This document shows positions 51,350 through 60,226 of a stretch of DNA of 64,000 bases, piece after piece. This DNA comes from Alphaproteobacteria bacterium. Its GTDB lineage: Bacteria > Pseudomonadota > Alphaproteobacteria > Sphingomonadales > Kordiimonadaceae. The notes beneath the pieces are model-generated. The model made no database searches and was not told where the DNA came from. It worked only from the letters and a program-made list of their open reading frames with translations. The DNA lies in the NCBI GenBank assembly GCA_013372975.1, contig JABXIS010000027.1, forward strand, positions 1-64,000. Reading direction: 5' to 3'. The position numbers were made by a program, and so were the translations under genes. The first letter of the stretch is position 1. Every line of letters begins with the position of its first letter.

Positions 51350-51654
51350 GATTGCACTAGCTCCAGAAGCCCAATTTCATCAAGCTCGCCAAACAAACGA
51401 CGTACCACACCTGCGGGGCATTCGGCTGCATCTACCCCCATATATGCTGGAAAGTCTCGAATGATTTCATTCATGGACCGTGGCTTTTCCGATAGAAATT
51501 CGATCATCGCCATCGACACGAGGTTGAATATATGGGTGGTGCCAGACTGCCGGTTATAAACAAACGTGGTATCTCCAAATGAATGGGTCACCATATGGTT
51601 CGTATAAACACCCCAAAGCCAGTGGTCGTTATTTGGGTTTGCTGAAACAGTCAC
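51346..51654 (-). CDS. PqqD-like peptide chaperone of the HPr-rel-A set
   Basis: About 102 residues with the PqqD-type winged-helix outline: W near the start, FVYNRQSGTTHIFNLVSMAMIEFL, then SMNEIIRDF and VVRRLFGELDEIGLLELV. PqqD proteins bind peptides and present them to modifying enzymes. GTG 51654 is seven bases after the stop of the upstream secreted-protein gene; a TTG at 51672 that overlaps that gene is an alternative. Translationally coupled to the kinase. Confidence 0.75.
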   Translation of the reverse strand: MTVSANPNNDHWLWGVYTNHMVTHSFGDTTFVYNRQSGTTHIFNLVSMAMIEFLSEKPRSMNEIIRDFPAYMGVDAAECPAGVVRRLFGELDEIGLLELVQS

Positions 51655-51658
51655 TGTC

Positions 51659-52207
51659 TTACTGATATTCAAGATACGTCAGGATTGACGTGAGGCAGGA
51701 TATCCCGGGAAATCCACCATCATTCCCGTATGTATCGATATACTGGCTTGCCAGCGCCAGATAGAGACCCTTGGCGCCGGTCAGGCTCCAATTACCAGAA
51801 CTGTTCAGGTAATCGGCAGGGGTGATGTTGGTGTTGCTGTCAATTTCGTAAAACCGATAGCATGTGGTCCAGCCCTTTTGAGTATCGCATGTGTCAGGAC
51901 GAAATTTGGATGGTGCAGATCCATTTGGAAACACAAAATCAGCCTGTTGCCTGAACTTATCGATATCAGAAACCTTCAGCTCACCGCTTTTTTCGCGGAC
52001 CCCCCTACTTCCGATCCAGGCCCTGCCATCGGAATCAACAAGAATATTTGATGTCGTTGGAATAACAAACGAACAGTCCAGCGCAGAATGGACAGGCTGA
52101 GCAGCAGATGCTTTCAAGGTAAGCACCATCGGTACGCCTGCGGCGCCCAACCTCAGCAATTGCCGACGACGCTCTTGAAATTCTTTTTTATTGTCCTGTT
52201 CGACCAC
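51659..52207 (-). CDS. putative Tat-exported protein 1 of the HPr-rel-A operon
   Basis: A 182-residue protein, not a recognised family. The N-terminus has a twin-arginine-like signal: RRRQLLRLGAAGVPMVLTL then KASA, the likely cleavage end. The mature part has four Cys shared with its paralogue (in ALDC, after RPD, in the TCYRFY box, and in ISC). It ends with YGNDGGFPGISCL then SILTYLEYQ. GTG 52207 was chosen since GGGAG lies eight bases before it. Four bases separate it from the PqqD-like gene. A role as the client of that chaperone is inference. Confidence 0.7.
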   Translation of the reverse strand: MVEQDNKKEFQERRRQLLRLGAAGVPMVLTLKASAAQPVHSALDCSFVIPTTSNILVDSDGRAWIGSRGVREKSGELKVSDIDKFRQQADFVFPNGSAPSKFRPDTCDTQKGWTTCYRFYEIDSNTNITPADYLNSSGNWSLTGAKGLYLALASQYIDTYGNDGGFPGISCLTSILTYLEYQ

Positions 52208-52309
52208 GCAATACACTCCCAGGCTTTATCCGCCCCAAAGGACAATACACGCTGCTCAGTAAACGGTTATCCCGCCATAAGGCCTTCCGTAAAAGGGCGC
52301 GCTGAATGA

Positions 52310-53107
52310 TTATTGATATTCCAGGTAATTGAGAATTGAAAGGAGGCATGAAATACCTGGGAAACCACCATCATTGCCGTAGGTATCCAGATATTTTCCT
52401 GCAAGGGCAAGATACAGCCCATTTGCACCGGATAAGTTCCATGAGCCATTGCCGCTCAGGTAATCTGCAGGTGAGATCGTGGTATTGCTGCTGATCTGAT
52501 AAAATTTGTAACAATCGGTCCAGGCGCTGCCACCATCGTCGTCGTCGCCCTTGCCTTTTCCTTTGCCTTTGCCACCATGCTGATAGTCATTACCGGAACC
52601 GCTGTAAGAATTCCCTCTGTTTCCTGGCTCGCCGTCTTCACCTTCTTCTTCAAACCACGGTGTATTGCGATCAGGATCTGCCTGGCAGCTTCCCTGATCA
52701 TCATTATCTCCGGTGGGTTCGTCATAATCGTTCCCCCAACCGCAGTCATTGCCCCAATAATCATCATCATCACCCGTACTACACTCATCCGGGCGAAACT
52801 GATCTGGGGCAGAACCTGAAGGAAAGACGAATTCGGCGTTCTGCTTGAAGCTCGTGACATCACTTGTCTTCAATTCACCGGAGTTCTTTTCCTGAATATC
52901 ACCGTCCCCGATCCAGGCCTTGCCATCAACATCTACGAGGATATTCGTTGCACTGGGGATTACAAACGCACAATCAAGCGCAGAATGAACTGGCTCCGTT
53001 GCCGACGCCTTCAGCGTCAGGACCATGGGGACGCCGGCCGCACCCAAGCGCAGCAGGTGACGCCGCCTCTCAAGAAAGCCCTTATCCTTTTCTTGCAGTT
53101 TAGCCAC
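52310..53107 (-). CDS. putative Tat-exported protein 2, paralogue with low-complexity insert
   Basis: A 265-residue paralogue of the next gene. Shared parts are the signal (RRRHLLRLGAAGVPMVLTL), the ALDCAFVIPSATNILVDVDG region, the DCYKFYQISSNTTISPADYL box and an almost identical end, YLDTYGNDGGFPGISCLLS then ILNYLEYQ. Between them about 80 residues unique to this copy are very rich in Asp, Gly, Asn and Glu, with KGKGKGKG and DDDD. This may bind calcium or form a linker. GTG 53107 was chosen by analogy with the paralogue; upstream in-frame starts exist. First gene of the operon. Confidence 0.7.
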   Translation of the reverse strand: MAKLQEKDKGFLERRRHLLRLGAAGVPMVLTLKASATEPVHSALDCAFVIPSATNILVDVDGKAWIGDGDIQEKNSGELKTSDVTSFKQNAEFVFPSGSAPDQFRPDECSTGDDDDYWGNDCGWGNDYDEPTGDNDDQGSCQADPDRNTPWFEEEGEDGEPGNRGNSYSGSGNDYQHGGKGKGKGKGDDDDGGSAWTDCYKFYQISSNTTISPADYLSGNGSWNLSGANGLYLALAGKYLDTYGNDGGFPGISCLLSILNYLEYQ

Positions 53108-53359
53108 GACCAAGTCTACTCCCGCGTTCACTAATCCCAGTTCACCATCTATATTTAGCGCAAATTAGATTAAATCCTACTTAACAGGCTTTTTGTCGCG
53201 TGGTCCAGAGAGAAAAACACACAAGCCCCTTACATTTCATTGGTTTTGAAGCTTTTTCCCACGGCAATAAAACATTCACAAAAATGTAAATTATGTCATT
53301 TAAAGGAGTGCAGAGTTTTATCTGATGAACAAATTGTGGCGAAAGCGCCGGAGACTTCT

Positions 53360-54643
53360 ATGGCACCCCAGTCAAAAGCTTTCATGAGCTTGTTGAACGA
53401 ACGCACGGTTGCGGTTGCAATTATATTTGCGGTCGCACTCCTTTGGTCTGTGGGCCAGATCACCTTTCTATCCGGTGTCATTATCGCAGCAGTTACCGGA
53501 GTTACCTTGCTTCAACTTTCGCTGAAGAGACGTTTTGAAGAGCTGGAAGCCCGCCGAAAGGCTATTCAAAAAAGGAAAAAGGACAATCGGACAACAACGG
53601 TTTCCATTCGCGCCAAGGCCCTTGATCTGTTGCCATCCCCTTTTCTTTTGATCGACTCCAATCATCAGATTGCTGTAGCAAACGTGGCAGCCAGAGAGTT
53701 GCTGGGTAGTGAAATCGTGGGCAACGATGTTTCACTTTACCTGAGACAGTCGAATTTTGTGGCTGCGTTGGAAGCAACGCTTTCCGATCCCGATGCCGAC
53801 CTGCAGGTGATCCGTTACACTACAAGCAAAGACAGAAGCTTTGATGTGACCGTGGCCGCCGTGCCGCAGATGAAGTCGGATAGAAATGGTCCTGAAGCAA
53901 TGCTCTTCTTCTATGAAGTAACCAGCTTGATAAGGGCTGAGCAAATGCGCGCGGATTTCGTGGCAAACGCAAGCCATGAATTACGTACTCCGCTCACTTC
54001 AATCCTTGGGTTCATTGAAACTCTGATTGGGCCTGCGGCTGACGACATAGAAGCCCACGGCAGGTTTCTCGGTATCATGCAGACAGAGGCAGAGCGCATG
54101 GTGCGCCTGATCGACGACCTACTATCATTGTCACGCATCGAAATGACCCGCTATGTGGCCCCCGACATGGAAGTGGACTTGTCGAAACTTATTGTGAATA
54201 CCGTCAGCACACTGCAGCCCCGCGCTTCAGACAGAGGTATTACATTAAAGTCAGACATTCCTTCAGGTCTGCCTTTGGTGAGAGCTGATGGTGACCAGTT
54301 AACCCAGGTATTTATCAATCTACTGTCCAACGCCGCCAAATATTGCGATCAGGATAGCAGTGTGCATGTTACTGCGGCCCCTGCCTTGCAGGAAGGCTGG
54401 ATACATTTGACGATTCGCGATGAAGGCCCTGGTATCTCTGAAGAGCACCTTGGACGCCTGACTGAACGTTTTTACCGTGTGGATACAGCCCGGTCGCGCA
54501 AAATGGGCGGCACGGGACTGGGCCTCGCAATCGTAAAACACATTTTGTTACGCCATGATAGCGCTCTCGAGATCAAGAGCGAACTGGGCAAAGGCACGAC
54601 CTTTGCTTTCAAGCTTCCTGTCGCAAAAATCAATAACGCATAA
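53360..54643 (+). CDS. phoR: phosphate regulon sensor histidine kinase PhoR
   Basis: A 427-residue membrane histidine kinase. Two hydrophobic helices lie at residues 15-55, then a PAS domain (LPSPFLLIDSNHQIAVANVA). HisKA has the phospho-acceptor His in NASHELRTPLTSILGF near residue 200, followed by the HATPase domain (NLLSNAAKY, DEGPGI, GTGLGLAIVKHI). It phosphorylates PhoB when phosphate is low. ATG 53360, seven bases after CGGAG, was chosen over a farther upstream ATG. Unusually it opens the pst operon, while phoB closes it. Confidence 0.93.
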   Translation: MAPQSKAFMSLLNERTVAVAIIFAVALLWSVGQITFLSGVIIAAVTGVTLLQLSLKRRFEELEARRKAIQKRKKDNRTTTVSIRAKALDLLPSPFLLIDSNHQIAVANVAARELLGSEIVGNDVSLYLRQSNFVAALEATLSDPDADLQVIRYTTSKDRSFDVTVAAVPQMKSDRNGPEAMLFFYEVTSLIRAEQMRADFVANASHELRTPLTSILGFIETLIGPAADDIEAHGRFLGIMQTEAERMVRLIDDLLSLSRIEMTRYVAPDMEVDLSKLIVNTVSTLQPRASDRGITLKSDIPSGLPLVRADGDQLTQVFINLLSNAAKYCDQDSSVHVTAAPALQEGWIHLTIRDEGPGISEEHLGRLTERFYRVDTARSRKMGGTGLGLAIVKHILLRHDSALEIKSELGKGTTFAFKLPVAKINNA

Positions 54644-54645
54644 TT

Positions 54646-54679
54646 GTGTCATCTTGCTGTAACAAACAGTCGCTAATTG
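54646..54679 (+). promoter_or_regulatory. Pho box and -10 upstream of pstS
   Basis: GTGTCAT (54646-54652) and CTGTAAC (54657-54663) separated by four bases match the CTGTCAT-N4-CTGTCAC Pho box. Ten bases later TAATTG (54674-54679) can serve as -10, the normal PhoB-activated layout. Confidence 0.75.
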
Positions 54680-54767
54680 TCCCATCAGCCGACTGGTACC
54701 ACACAAATACCAGTCAGTTTGATGCACAAAGACAATGCCACACTGTAATGTGGCCTGGAGATCTAAG

Positions 54768-55844
54768 ATGAAAAAATTTGCTGCTGCAGCCGCACTGCTT
54801 ACCGCTGCTACACTGGGTACCACGGGCGCGGAGGCACAGTCTCGCGATCAAATCCGTATCGTGGGGTCTTCTACCGTATTTCCATTTGCTACTGCGGTAG
54901 CTGAAGAATTCGGCCGCACCACAAGCTTCAAAACGCCAATCGTAGAGTCCACTGGCTCCGGTGGCGGCCTGAAGCTTTTCTGTTCCGGTGTTGGCACAAA
55001 CCACCCAGACATCACAAACGCGTCCCGCCGCATTAAAAAGAGCGAAGTTGAACTTTGCGCGAAAAATGGCGTTGCCGGCATCGTGGAAGTGAAAATCGGT
55101 TACGATGGGATCGTTCTTGCGGCTTCAAAAGACGCTGCACCAATGCAACTGAGCCTGCGTGATCTTTACCTCGCGCTTGCTGCAAAAGTTCCAGCGCCAG
55201 GCACTGATGGTGGCGAAGGCAACTTGGTTGACAACCCATACAAGACCTGGAACCAGGTGAACGCGGCACTGCCAAACAAGCCAATCGTTGTGCTGGGCCC
55301 TCCTCCAACTTCTGGTACGCGGGATGCTTTCAACGAACTCGCAATCGAAGGTGGCTGTAAGACTTTCCCGGCGATGAAAGCCATGAAAAAGTCCAACAAG
55401 AAAGCCTACAAAGCGCTCTGCCGCGGTATCCGCGAAGACGGTGCCTACACTGAAGCTGGCGAAAACGACAACCTGATCGTTCAGAAGCTTCAAACAAACA
55501 GCGAAGCAGTTGGCATCTTCGGCTTCAGCTTCCTTGACCAGAACGGTGACGTGATCCAGGCATTCCCGATTGCCAAGAAAGAAGGCGGCGATTCGCAAGC
55601 GCCTACTTTTGAAGCCATCGCTGACGGCTCCTACCCGATCTCGCGTTCGCTGTTCTTCTATGTTAAGAAAGCTCACGTAGATGTTGTTCCTGGTATCCGT
55701 GAGTATCTTGCTGAATTCACCAGCGACAAAGCAGCTGGCGACTTTGGCTACCTCGCAGATCGTGGCCTGATCCCACTGCCAGCGGAAGACCGCGCCAAAT
55801 ACGAGCAGGCAGCAAGCGCCCTCGAAAATTTGGTTCTTGACTAA
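54768..55844 (+). CDS. pstS: phosphate ABC transporter substrate-binding protein PstS
   Basis: A 358-residue periplasmic phosphate-binding protein. A signal peptide (MKKFAAAAALLTAATLGTTG, cleavage at AEA-QS) is followed by IVGSSTVFPFA, ESTGSGGGLKLFC and NASRRIKKSE, which form the phosphate pocket. ATG 54768 with GGAG upstream was chosen over an upstream ATG that would disrupt the signal peptide. Several Lys-rich helices near residue 210. Under the Pho box; followed by an attenuating terminator. Confidence 0.95.
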   Translation: MKKFAAAAALLTAATLGTTGAEAQSRDQIRIVGSSTVFPFATAVAEEFGRTTSFKTPIVESTGSGGGLKLFCSGVGTNHPDITNASRRIKKSEVELCAKNGVAGIVEVKIGYDGIVLAASKDAAPMQLSLRDLYLALAAKVPAPGTDGGEGNLVDNPYKTWNQVNAALPNKPIVVLGPPPTSGTRDAFNELAIEGGCKTFPAMKAMKKSNKKAYKALCRGIREDGAYTEAGENDNLIVQKLQTNSEAVGIFGFSFLDQNGDVIQAFPIAKKEGGDSQAPTFEAIADGSYPISRSLFFYVKKAHVDVVPGIREYLAEFTSDKAAGDFGYLADRGLIPLPAEDRAKYEQAASALENLVLD

Positions 55845-55862
55845 GGCGGGTTAAAACCTGTT

Positions 55863-55900
55863 AAGGGGGGCAGCCGGCGACATGCCTGTTGCCCCTTTTT
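55863..55900 (+). terminator. attenuating terminator between pstS and pstC
   Basis: GGGGCA / TGCCCC arms (near 55867-55872 and 55889-55894) with a partly paired loop, followed by a five-base T-run. It would make more PstS than permease. Confidence 0.65.
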
Positions 55901-55948
55901 CTAACCAAAGCTGATGTATCGCTTCATATAACCCTGTTAGGCTATCTT

Positions 55949-57328
55949 ATGACGAGCACCGCAATTTTCCTGAGTTTGATCCTGCTTGCCCTTGTGGCGT
56001 TCGCGTTGACCCGCCAGAAGGCATTGGTGAGCGCAGGCGGCGACCCTGCCAAACTTCATTCCCTGCCTCGTCATTATGGCTATTTCGCCTCGGCATGTGT
56101 GATCCTGCCGGGCCTGCTTGCCTTCTCGATCTGGCTGATTTTCGGCAAGTCTATCATCGAGGGCCTGATCCTCGCGGGCCTGCCGGAGAATGTCTATCAG
56201 GAAGGTGTGGACAATGCCGCGCTGGTGTTGAACAGAATTCGCCTGGCCATCGAAAATACGGTCGCTGTCGAAAAAGATCCTGACATCCTGGCGGCCGCAC
56301 AGCGTTTCAATGACCTTTATATCAAAGGTCTGTGGGCGACATTTGCCCTGTCCATAAGCTTCGGCCTGGTTGGCCTGTACCTGGCTGCCAACCGTACCCA
56401 ACCAGATTTCCGTGCTCGTAACAAATTCGAGCGCATTCTCCTGATTGCCCTTGCCATTAGCTCCGTTCTGGCAGTTGCAACCACCCTTGGCATTGTTGGC
56501 TCGCTCCTCTTTGAAAGCCTGCGCTTCTTTCAGGAAGTATCTCTTGTCGAGTTTGTTTTCGGCCTTCACTGGAGCCCGCAAACAGCCCTGCGTGCAGACC
56601 AGGTAGCCTCAGCTGGTGCATTCGGCGCCGTTCCGTTGTTCGCAGGTACACTTTTGATCAGCCTGATTGCCATGTCTGTTGCCGGTCCAATCGGCCTGTT
56701 GGCTGCGATTTACCTGACCCAATACGCAAGTGTTCGCATGCGAAAGGTGGCAAAGCCTGTGCTTGAGATCCTCGCTGGTGTTCCAACCGTTGTGTATGGC
56801 TTCTTTGCGGCACTGACAGTGGCGCCTATGTTCCGCGATATGGGCATTGTGCTGGGCCTTGATATCGCAAGCGAAAGCGCGCTGGCGGCAGGACTTGTCA
56901 TGGGCATCATGATCATCCCGTTTGTATCGTCATTATCAGACGACGCAATCACCGCAGTGCCAAAGTCTCTCAAGGACGGATCGCTTGCCCTTGGCGCGAC
57001 GCCCTCAGAAACCATCAAACAGGTTGTTCTCCCGGCAGCCCTGCCCGGCATTGTGGGCGCCTTCCTTCTGGCAGTAAGCCGCGCAGTGGGTGAAACCATG
57101 ATTGTGGTGATGGCTGCGGGCATGCAGCCAAAACTGACAGCAAACCCACTTGAAGCAGTGACAACTGTTACGGTTCAGATCGTGGCCCTGCTGACAGGTG
57201 ACCAGGAATTCGATAGCGCCAAGACACTTTCCGCCTTTGCGCTTGGGCTTGCCCTTTTTGTTTCCACCATGGCGCTCAATGTGGTTGCCCTCAAGATCGT
57301 TCGCAAATATCGCGAAGTCTACGACTAA
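55949..57328 (+). CDS. pstC: phosphate ABC transporter permease PstC
   Basis: A 459-residue inner-membrane permease, about 140 residues longer than E. coli PstC because of an N-terminal extension with extra hydrophobic helices and a periplasmic loop. The core has the EAA-type loop ITAVPKSLKDGSLALGATPSETI and AVSRAVGETMIVVMAAG. ATG 55949 gives an N-terminal membrane helix (STAIFLSLILLALVAFAL). It pairs with PstA, and the long form is common in alphaproteobacteria. Confidence 0.93.
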   Translation: MTSTAIFLSLILLALVAFALTRQKALVSAGGDPAKLHSLPRHYGYFASACVILPGLLAFSIWLIFGKSIIEGLILAGLPENVYQEGVDNAALVLNRIRLAIENTVAVEKDPDILAAAQRFNDLYIKGLWATFALSISFGLVGLYLAANRTQPDFRARNKFERILLIALAISSVLAVATTLGIVGSLLFESLRFFQEVSLVEFVFGLHWSPQTALRADQVASAGAFGAVPLFAGTLLISLIAMSVAGPIGLLAAIYLTQYASVRMRKVAKPVLEILAGVPTVVYGFFAALTVAPMFRDMGIVLGLDIASESALAAGLVMGIMIIPFVSSLSDDAITAVPKSLKDGSLALGATPSETIKQVVLPAALPGIVGAFLLAVSRAVGETMIVVMAAGMQPKLTANPLEAVTTVTVQIVALLTGDQEFDSAKTLSAFALGLALFVSTMALNVVALKIVRKYREVYD

Positions 57329-57337
57329 GGATTTTCG

Positions 57338-58657
57338 ATGTCTAAAGAGACAACAGAATTCAAGCCAACTGATTGGCAATCGCCTGAGATGAAGGCTCGC
57401 ATCAAGCGCCGGTACAGGAAAGAAAAATCCTTCCGTGTGATGGGCTTTACTGCGGTTATTATTGCGGCGCTTTTCCTTGTAACCTTGCTTGGAAAAATCA
57501 GCAGCGATGGTATTTATGGCTTCTTCCAAACCAGTATTGATCTGGATGTGCCGTTTAGCGAAGCTGTTATTGGCAACCCACGAGACATGGACGCCGATGC
57601 ATTCGAACAACAGGTGATGCGCACAAACATGCTGCGCCTGATCAACGATGCCCTTGTGAAAGAATTCCCGGAGGTTAAAAGCCGCCGTGACCGGCGTGAG
57701 CTGATCCGCATGGTGAGTTCAGGCGCCCGTGCGCAGCTGCGGGATATGCTTTTGGCCGACCCGAGCATTGTTGGCACCACCCAGCGGGTTCGTCTTCTGG
57801 CATCTGACGATATCGATCAGGTTCGCAAGGGCAAGATCAACCCTGAAGAAGCCGAGGCAAATCGCAAGGTTAAAGACAGGGAGCTGGCGTGGTATAATAA
57901 GCTGGTAGAGGAAGACCGTATCAGCCTGAACTTCCATACAGCTTTTCTTACACACGGGGATTCTCGTGATCCTGAGATGGCCGGCATCTGGGGCGCCACC
58001 GTTGGCTCGGCTCTAACACTGGTTGTTACCCTTGCAATCGCCTTCCCGATTGGCGTTTTGGCTGCAATCTATCTGGAAGAGTTTGCTCCGAAAAACCGCC
58101 TGACAGACCTTATTGAGGTGAACATCAACAACCTCGCTGCCGTACCGTCCATCGTGTTCGGTTTGCTTGGCCTTGCTGTGTTCCTGGGTGTGATGCACCT
58201 GCCACGATCAGCCCCCCTCGTTGGCGGCCTGACACTGGCCCTTATGACACTTCCAACCATCATCATTGCATCGAGGGCGTCTATCAAGGCTGTCCCGCCC
58301 AGCATCCGCGACGCGGCCCGTGGCCTGGGTGCTTCACCAATGCAGGTGGTTTTCCACCATGTAGTGCCGCTTGCAATGCCTGGTATTCTTACAGGCACCA
58401 TCATCGGCATGGCACAGGCGCTGGGTGAAACCGCCCCTCTCCTGATGATTGGCATGGTGGCCTTTATTGTGGATATCCCGGGTGGCGTAACCGATGCGGC
58501 GACCGCCCTGCCCGTTCAGATTTTCCTTTGGGCAGATAGCCCCGAGCGGGCATTCGTTGAGAAAACATCGGCAGCAATTATGGTATTGCTGTTCTTCCTG
58601 ATCATGATGAACGGCCTGGCCATCTGGCTACGCCAAAAATTTGAGCGGCAATGGTAA
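57338..58657 (+). CDS. pstA: phosphate ABC transporter permease PstA
   Basis: A 439-residue permease, partner of PstC. An N-terminal DUF3333-like region (one membrane helix at residues 30-50 and a periplasmic domain to about 200) precedes the core with [25 protein letters not shown] and the loop [21 protein letters not shown], then [16 protein letters not shown]. It starts nine bases after pstC. Confidence 0.93.
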   Translation: MSKETTEFKPTDWQSPEMKARIKRRYRKEKSFRVMGFTAVIIAALFLVTLLGKISSDGIYGFFQTSIDLDVPFSEAVIGNPRDMDADAFEQQVMRTNMLRLINDALVKEFPEVKSRRDRRELIRMVSSGARAQLRDMLLADPSIVGTTQRVRLLASDDIDQVRKGKINPEEAEANRKVKDRELAWYNKLVEEDRISLNFHTAFLTHGDSRDPEMAGIWGATVGSALTLVVTLAIAFPIGVLAAIYLEEFAPKNRLTDLIEVNINNLAAVPSIVFGLLGLAVFLGVMHLPRSAPLVGGLTLALMTLPTIIIASRASIKAVPPSIRDAARGLGASPMQVVFHHVVPLAMPGILTGTIIGMAQALGETAPLLMIGMVAFIVDIPGGVTDAATALPVQIFLWADSPERAFVEKTSAAIMVLLFFLIMMNGLAIWLRQKFERQW

Positions 58658-58658
58658 G

Positions 58659-59459
58659 ATGCTTAAGATGGCAACAGAGTTTGAAAATATGACCGACGTA
58701 CGCACTGCAAAAATGTCTGCAAAAGATGTTCATGTCTTTTATGGCGACACCCATGCGGTCAAAGGCATTTCACTTGACCTTCACCAAGATGAAGTGACAG
58801 CCCTGATCGGCCCGTCCGGATGTGGTAAATCCACCTTCCTGCGCTGCCTGAACCGCATGAATGACACGGTTACCACATGCCGGGTTGAAGGTACGATTAC
58901 CTTGGATGGTGAAAACATCTACGATCCGAAGATCGACGTTGTTCAGCTTCGTGCGCGAGTGGGCATGGTTTTCCAAAAACCAAACCCATTCCCGAAATCG
59001 ATCTATGACAATGTGGCCTATGGCCCACGTATTCATGGCCTGGCACAGCACCGCACAGACCTGGATGAGATCGTAACCACAGCGCTCGAAAAAGCGGGTC
59101 TGTGGAATGAAGTGAAGGATCGCCTGGATTCACCAGGTACGGCGCTTTCCGGTGGCCAGCAACAGCGTCTGTGTATTGCACGCGCCATCGCGGTTAACCC
59201 TGAAGTGATCCTGATGGATGAGCCGTGTTCGGCGCTAGACCCAATTGCGACAGCAAAGGTTGAAGCCCTGATCGACGAACTTAAGGGCCGCTACGCTATC
59301 GCAATTGTGACCCACAGCATGCAACAGGCAGCCCGAGTTTCTCAAAAAACAGCCTTCTTCCACCTTGGTGATCTGGTTGAACATGGTGATACCACCGAGA
59401 TATTCACCGCACCGAAAGAAGAACGCACGCGTGACTATATTACAGGCCGCTTCGGTTAA
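58659..59459 (+). CDS. pstB: phosphate ABC transporter ATP-binding protein PstB
   Basis: A 266-residue ATPase of the phosphate importer. Walker [10 protein letters not shown], the PstB-specific [11 protein letters not shown]-loop [20 protein letters not shown], signature [16 protein letters not shown] and Walker [17 protein letters not shown] 58659 lies one base after the pstA stop; later in-frame ATGs at 58668 and 58689 are possible. It also takes part in PhoR silencing through PhoU. Confidence 0.95.
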   Translation: MLKMATEFENMTDVRTAKMSAKDVHVFYGDTHAVKGISLDLHQDEVTALIGPSGCGKSTFLRCLNRMNDTVTTCRVEGTITLDGENIYDPKIDVVQLRARVGMVFQKPNPFPKSIYDNVAYGPRIHGLAQHRTDLDEIVTTALEKAGLWNEVKDRLDSPGTALSGGQQQRLCIARAIAVNPEVILMDEPCSALDPIATAKVEALIDELKGRYAIAIVTHSMQQAARVSQKTAFFHLGDLVEHGDTTEIFTAPKEERTRDYITGRFG

Positions 59460-59470
59460 GGAATAACAAC

Positions 59471-60196
59471 ATGAATGACCATATCGTAAAAGCCTATGAC
59501 CATGAATTGCGCGATCTGCGCGCAATTGTCAGCCGTATGGGCGGCCTTGCTGAAGATCAACTTGTCGCTGCCATGCAAGCATTGGCAGAGTTTGACACGG
59601 AAAAGGCCGAGATAGTCCGCAATGCTGACAAGCAACTGGATGCCTTGGAGATCGAGGCGGAAAAAGCTGCAATTGTGGTATTTGCGCGCCGTGCTCCTGT
59701 GGCCGATGACCTGCGGGAAGTGGTTTCTTCCTTGAAAATGACAGGCTTGATCGAACGCATGGGCGATTATGCCAAAAATATCGCAAAGCGCACACTTGCT
59801 GTGTCAGAAATGGGCCCTGTGGCTGTTCCTCAAGTATTGGACCAAATGGCAAAAGACGCCAGAAAGATGATCCAGGACGTGATGGATGCCTATGTGCACC
59901 GTAATCCGGATTTGGCAATGGCTGTTTGGGAGCGGGATGAAGCGCTTGATAACCTCCACAATTCGGCTTACCGCACCATTCTTGCACGCATGATGGAAAC
60001 GCCCGATAAAATCGGTGTTTTGACCCATTTCCTTATGATCGCCAAAAACCTGGAACGCATCGGCGACCAGGCAACCAATGTGGCCGAACAGGTTTACTAC
60101 ACGATCACTGGCGTGATGCTTGAAGAAGCCCGCCGCCCCAAACATGACCTGACAAGCACTGAACTCGTTACAGAAGAAAACTTGGATAACGAATAA
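59471..60196 (+). CDS. phoU: phosphate signalling protein PhoU
   Basis: A 241-residue protein with two three-helix repeats. Each repeat shows the metal-binding pattern: LIERMGDYAKNIAKR and LERIGDQATNVAEQ. PhoU bridges the PstSCAB transporter and PhoR to prevent activation when phosphate is ample. GGAATAACAAC before the ATG gives an AAGGA site. Last-but-one gene of the operon. Confidence 0.95.
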   Translation: MNDHIVKAYDHELRDLRAIVSRMGGLAEDQLVAAMQALAEFDTEKAEIVRNADKQLDALEIEAEKAAIVVFARRAPVADDLREVVSSLKMTGLIERMGDYAKNIAKRTLAVSEMGPVAVPQVLDQMAKDARKMIQDVMDAYVHRNPDLAMAVWERDEALDNLHNSAYRTILARMMETPDKIGVLTHFLMIAKNLERIGDQATNVAEQVYYTITGVMLEEARRPKHDLTSTELVTEENLDNE

Positions 60197-60226
60197 GGGC
60201 AGCAGCCCACCAGGGAGTAGACGACC

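Noticed and set aside
53280..53300. TGTAAATTATGTCAT as a second Pho box before phoR
   Set aside because: The two TGT halves are nine rather than eleven bases apart and the second part of each half matches poorly.
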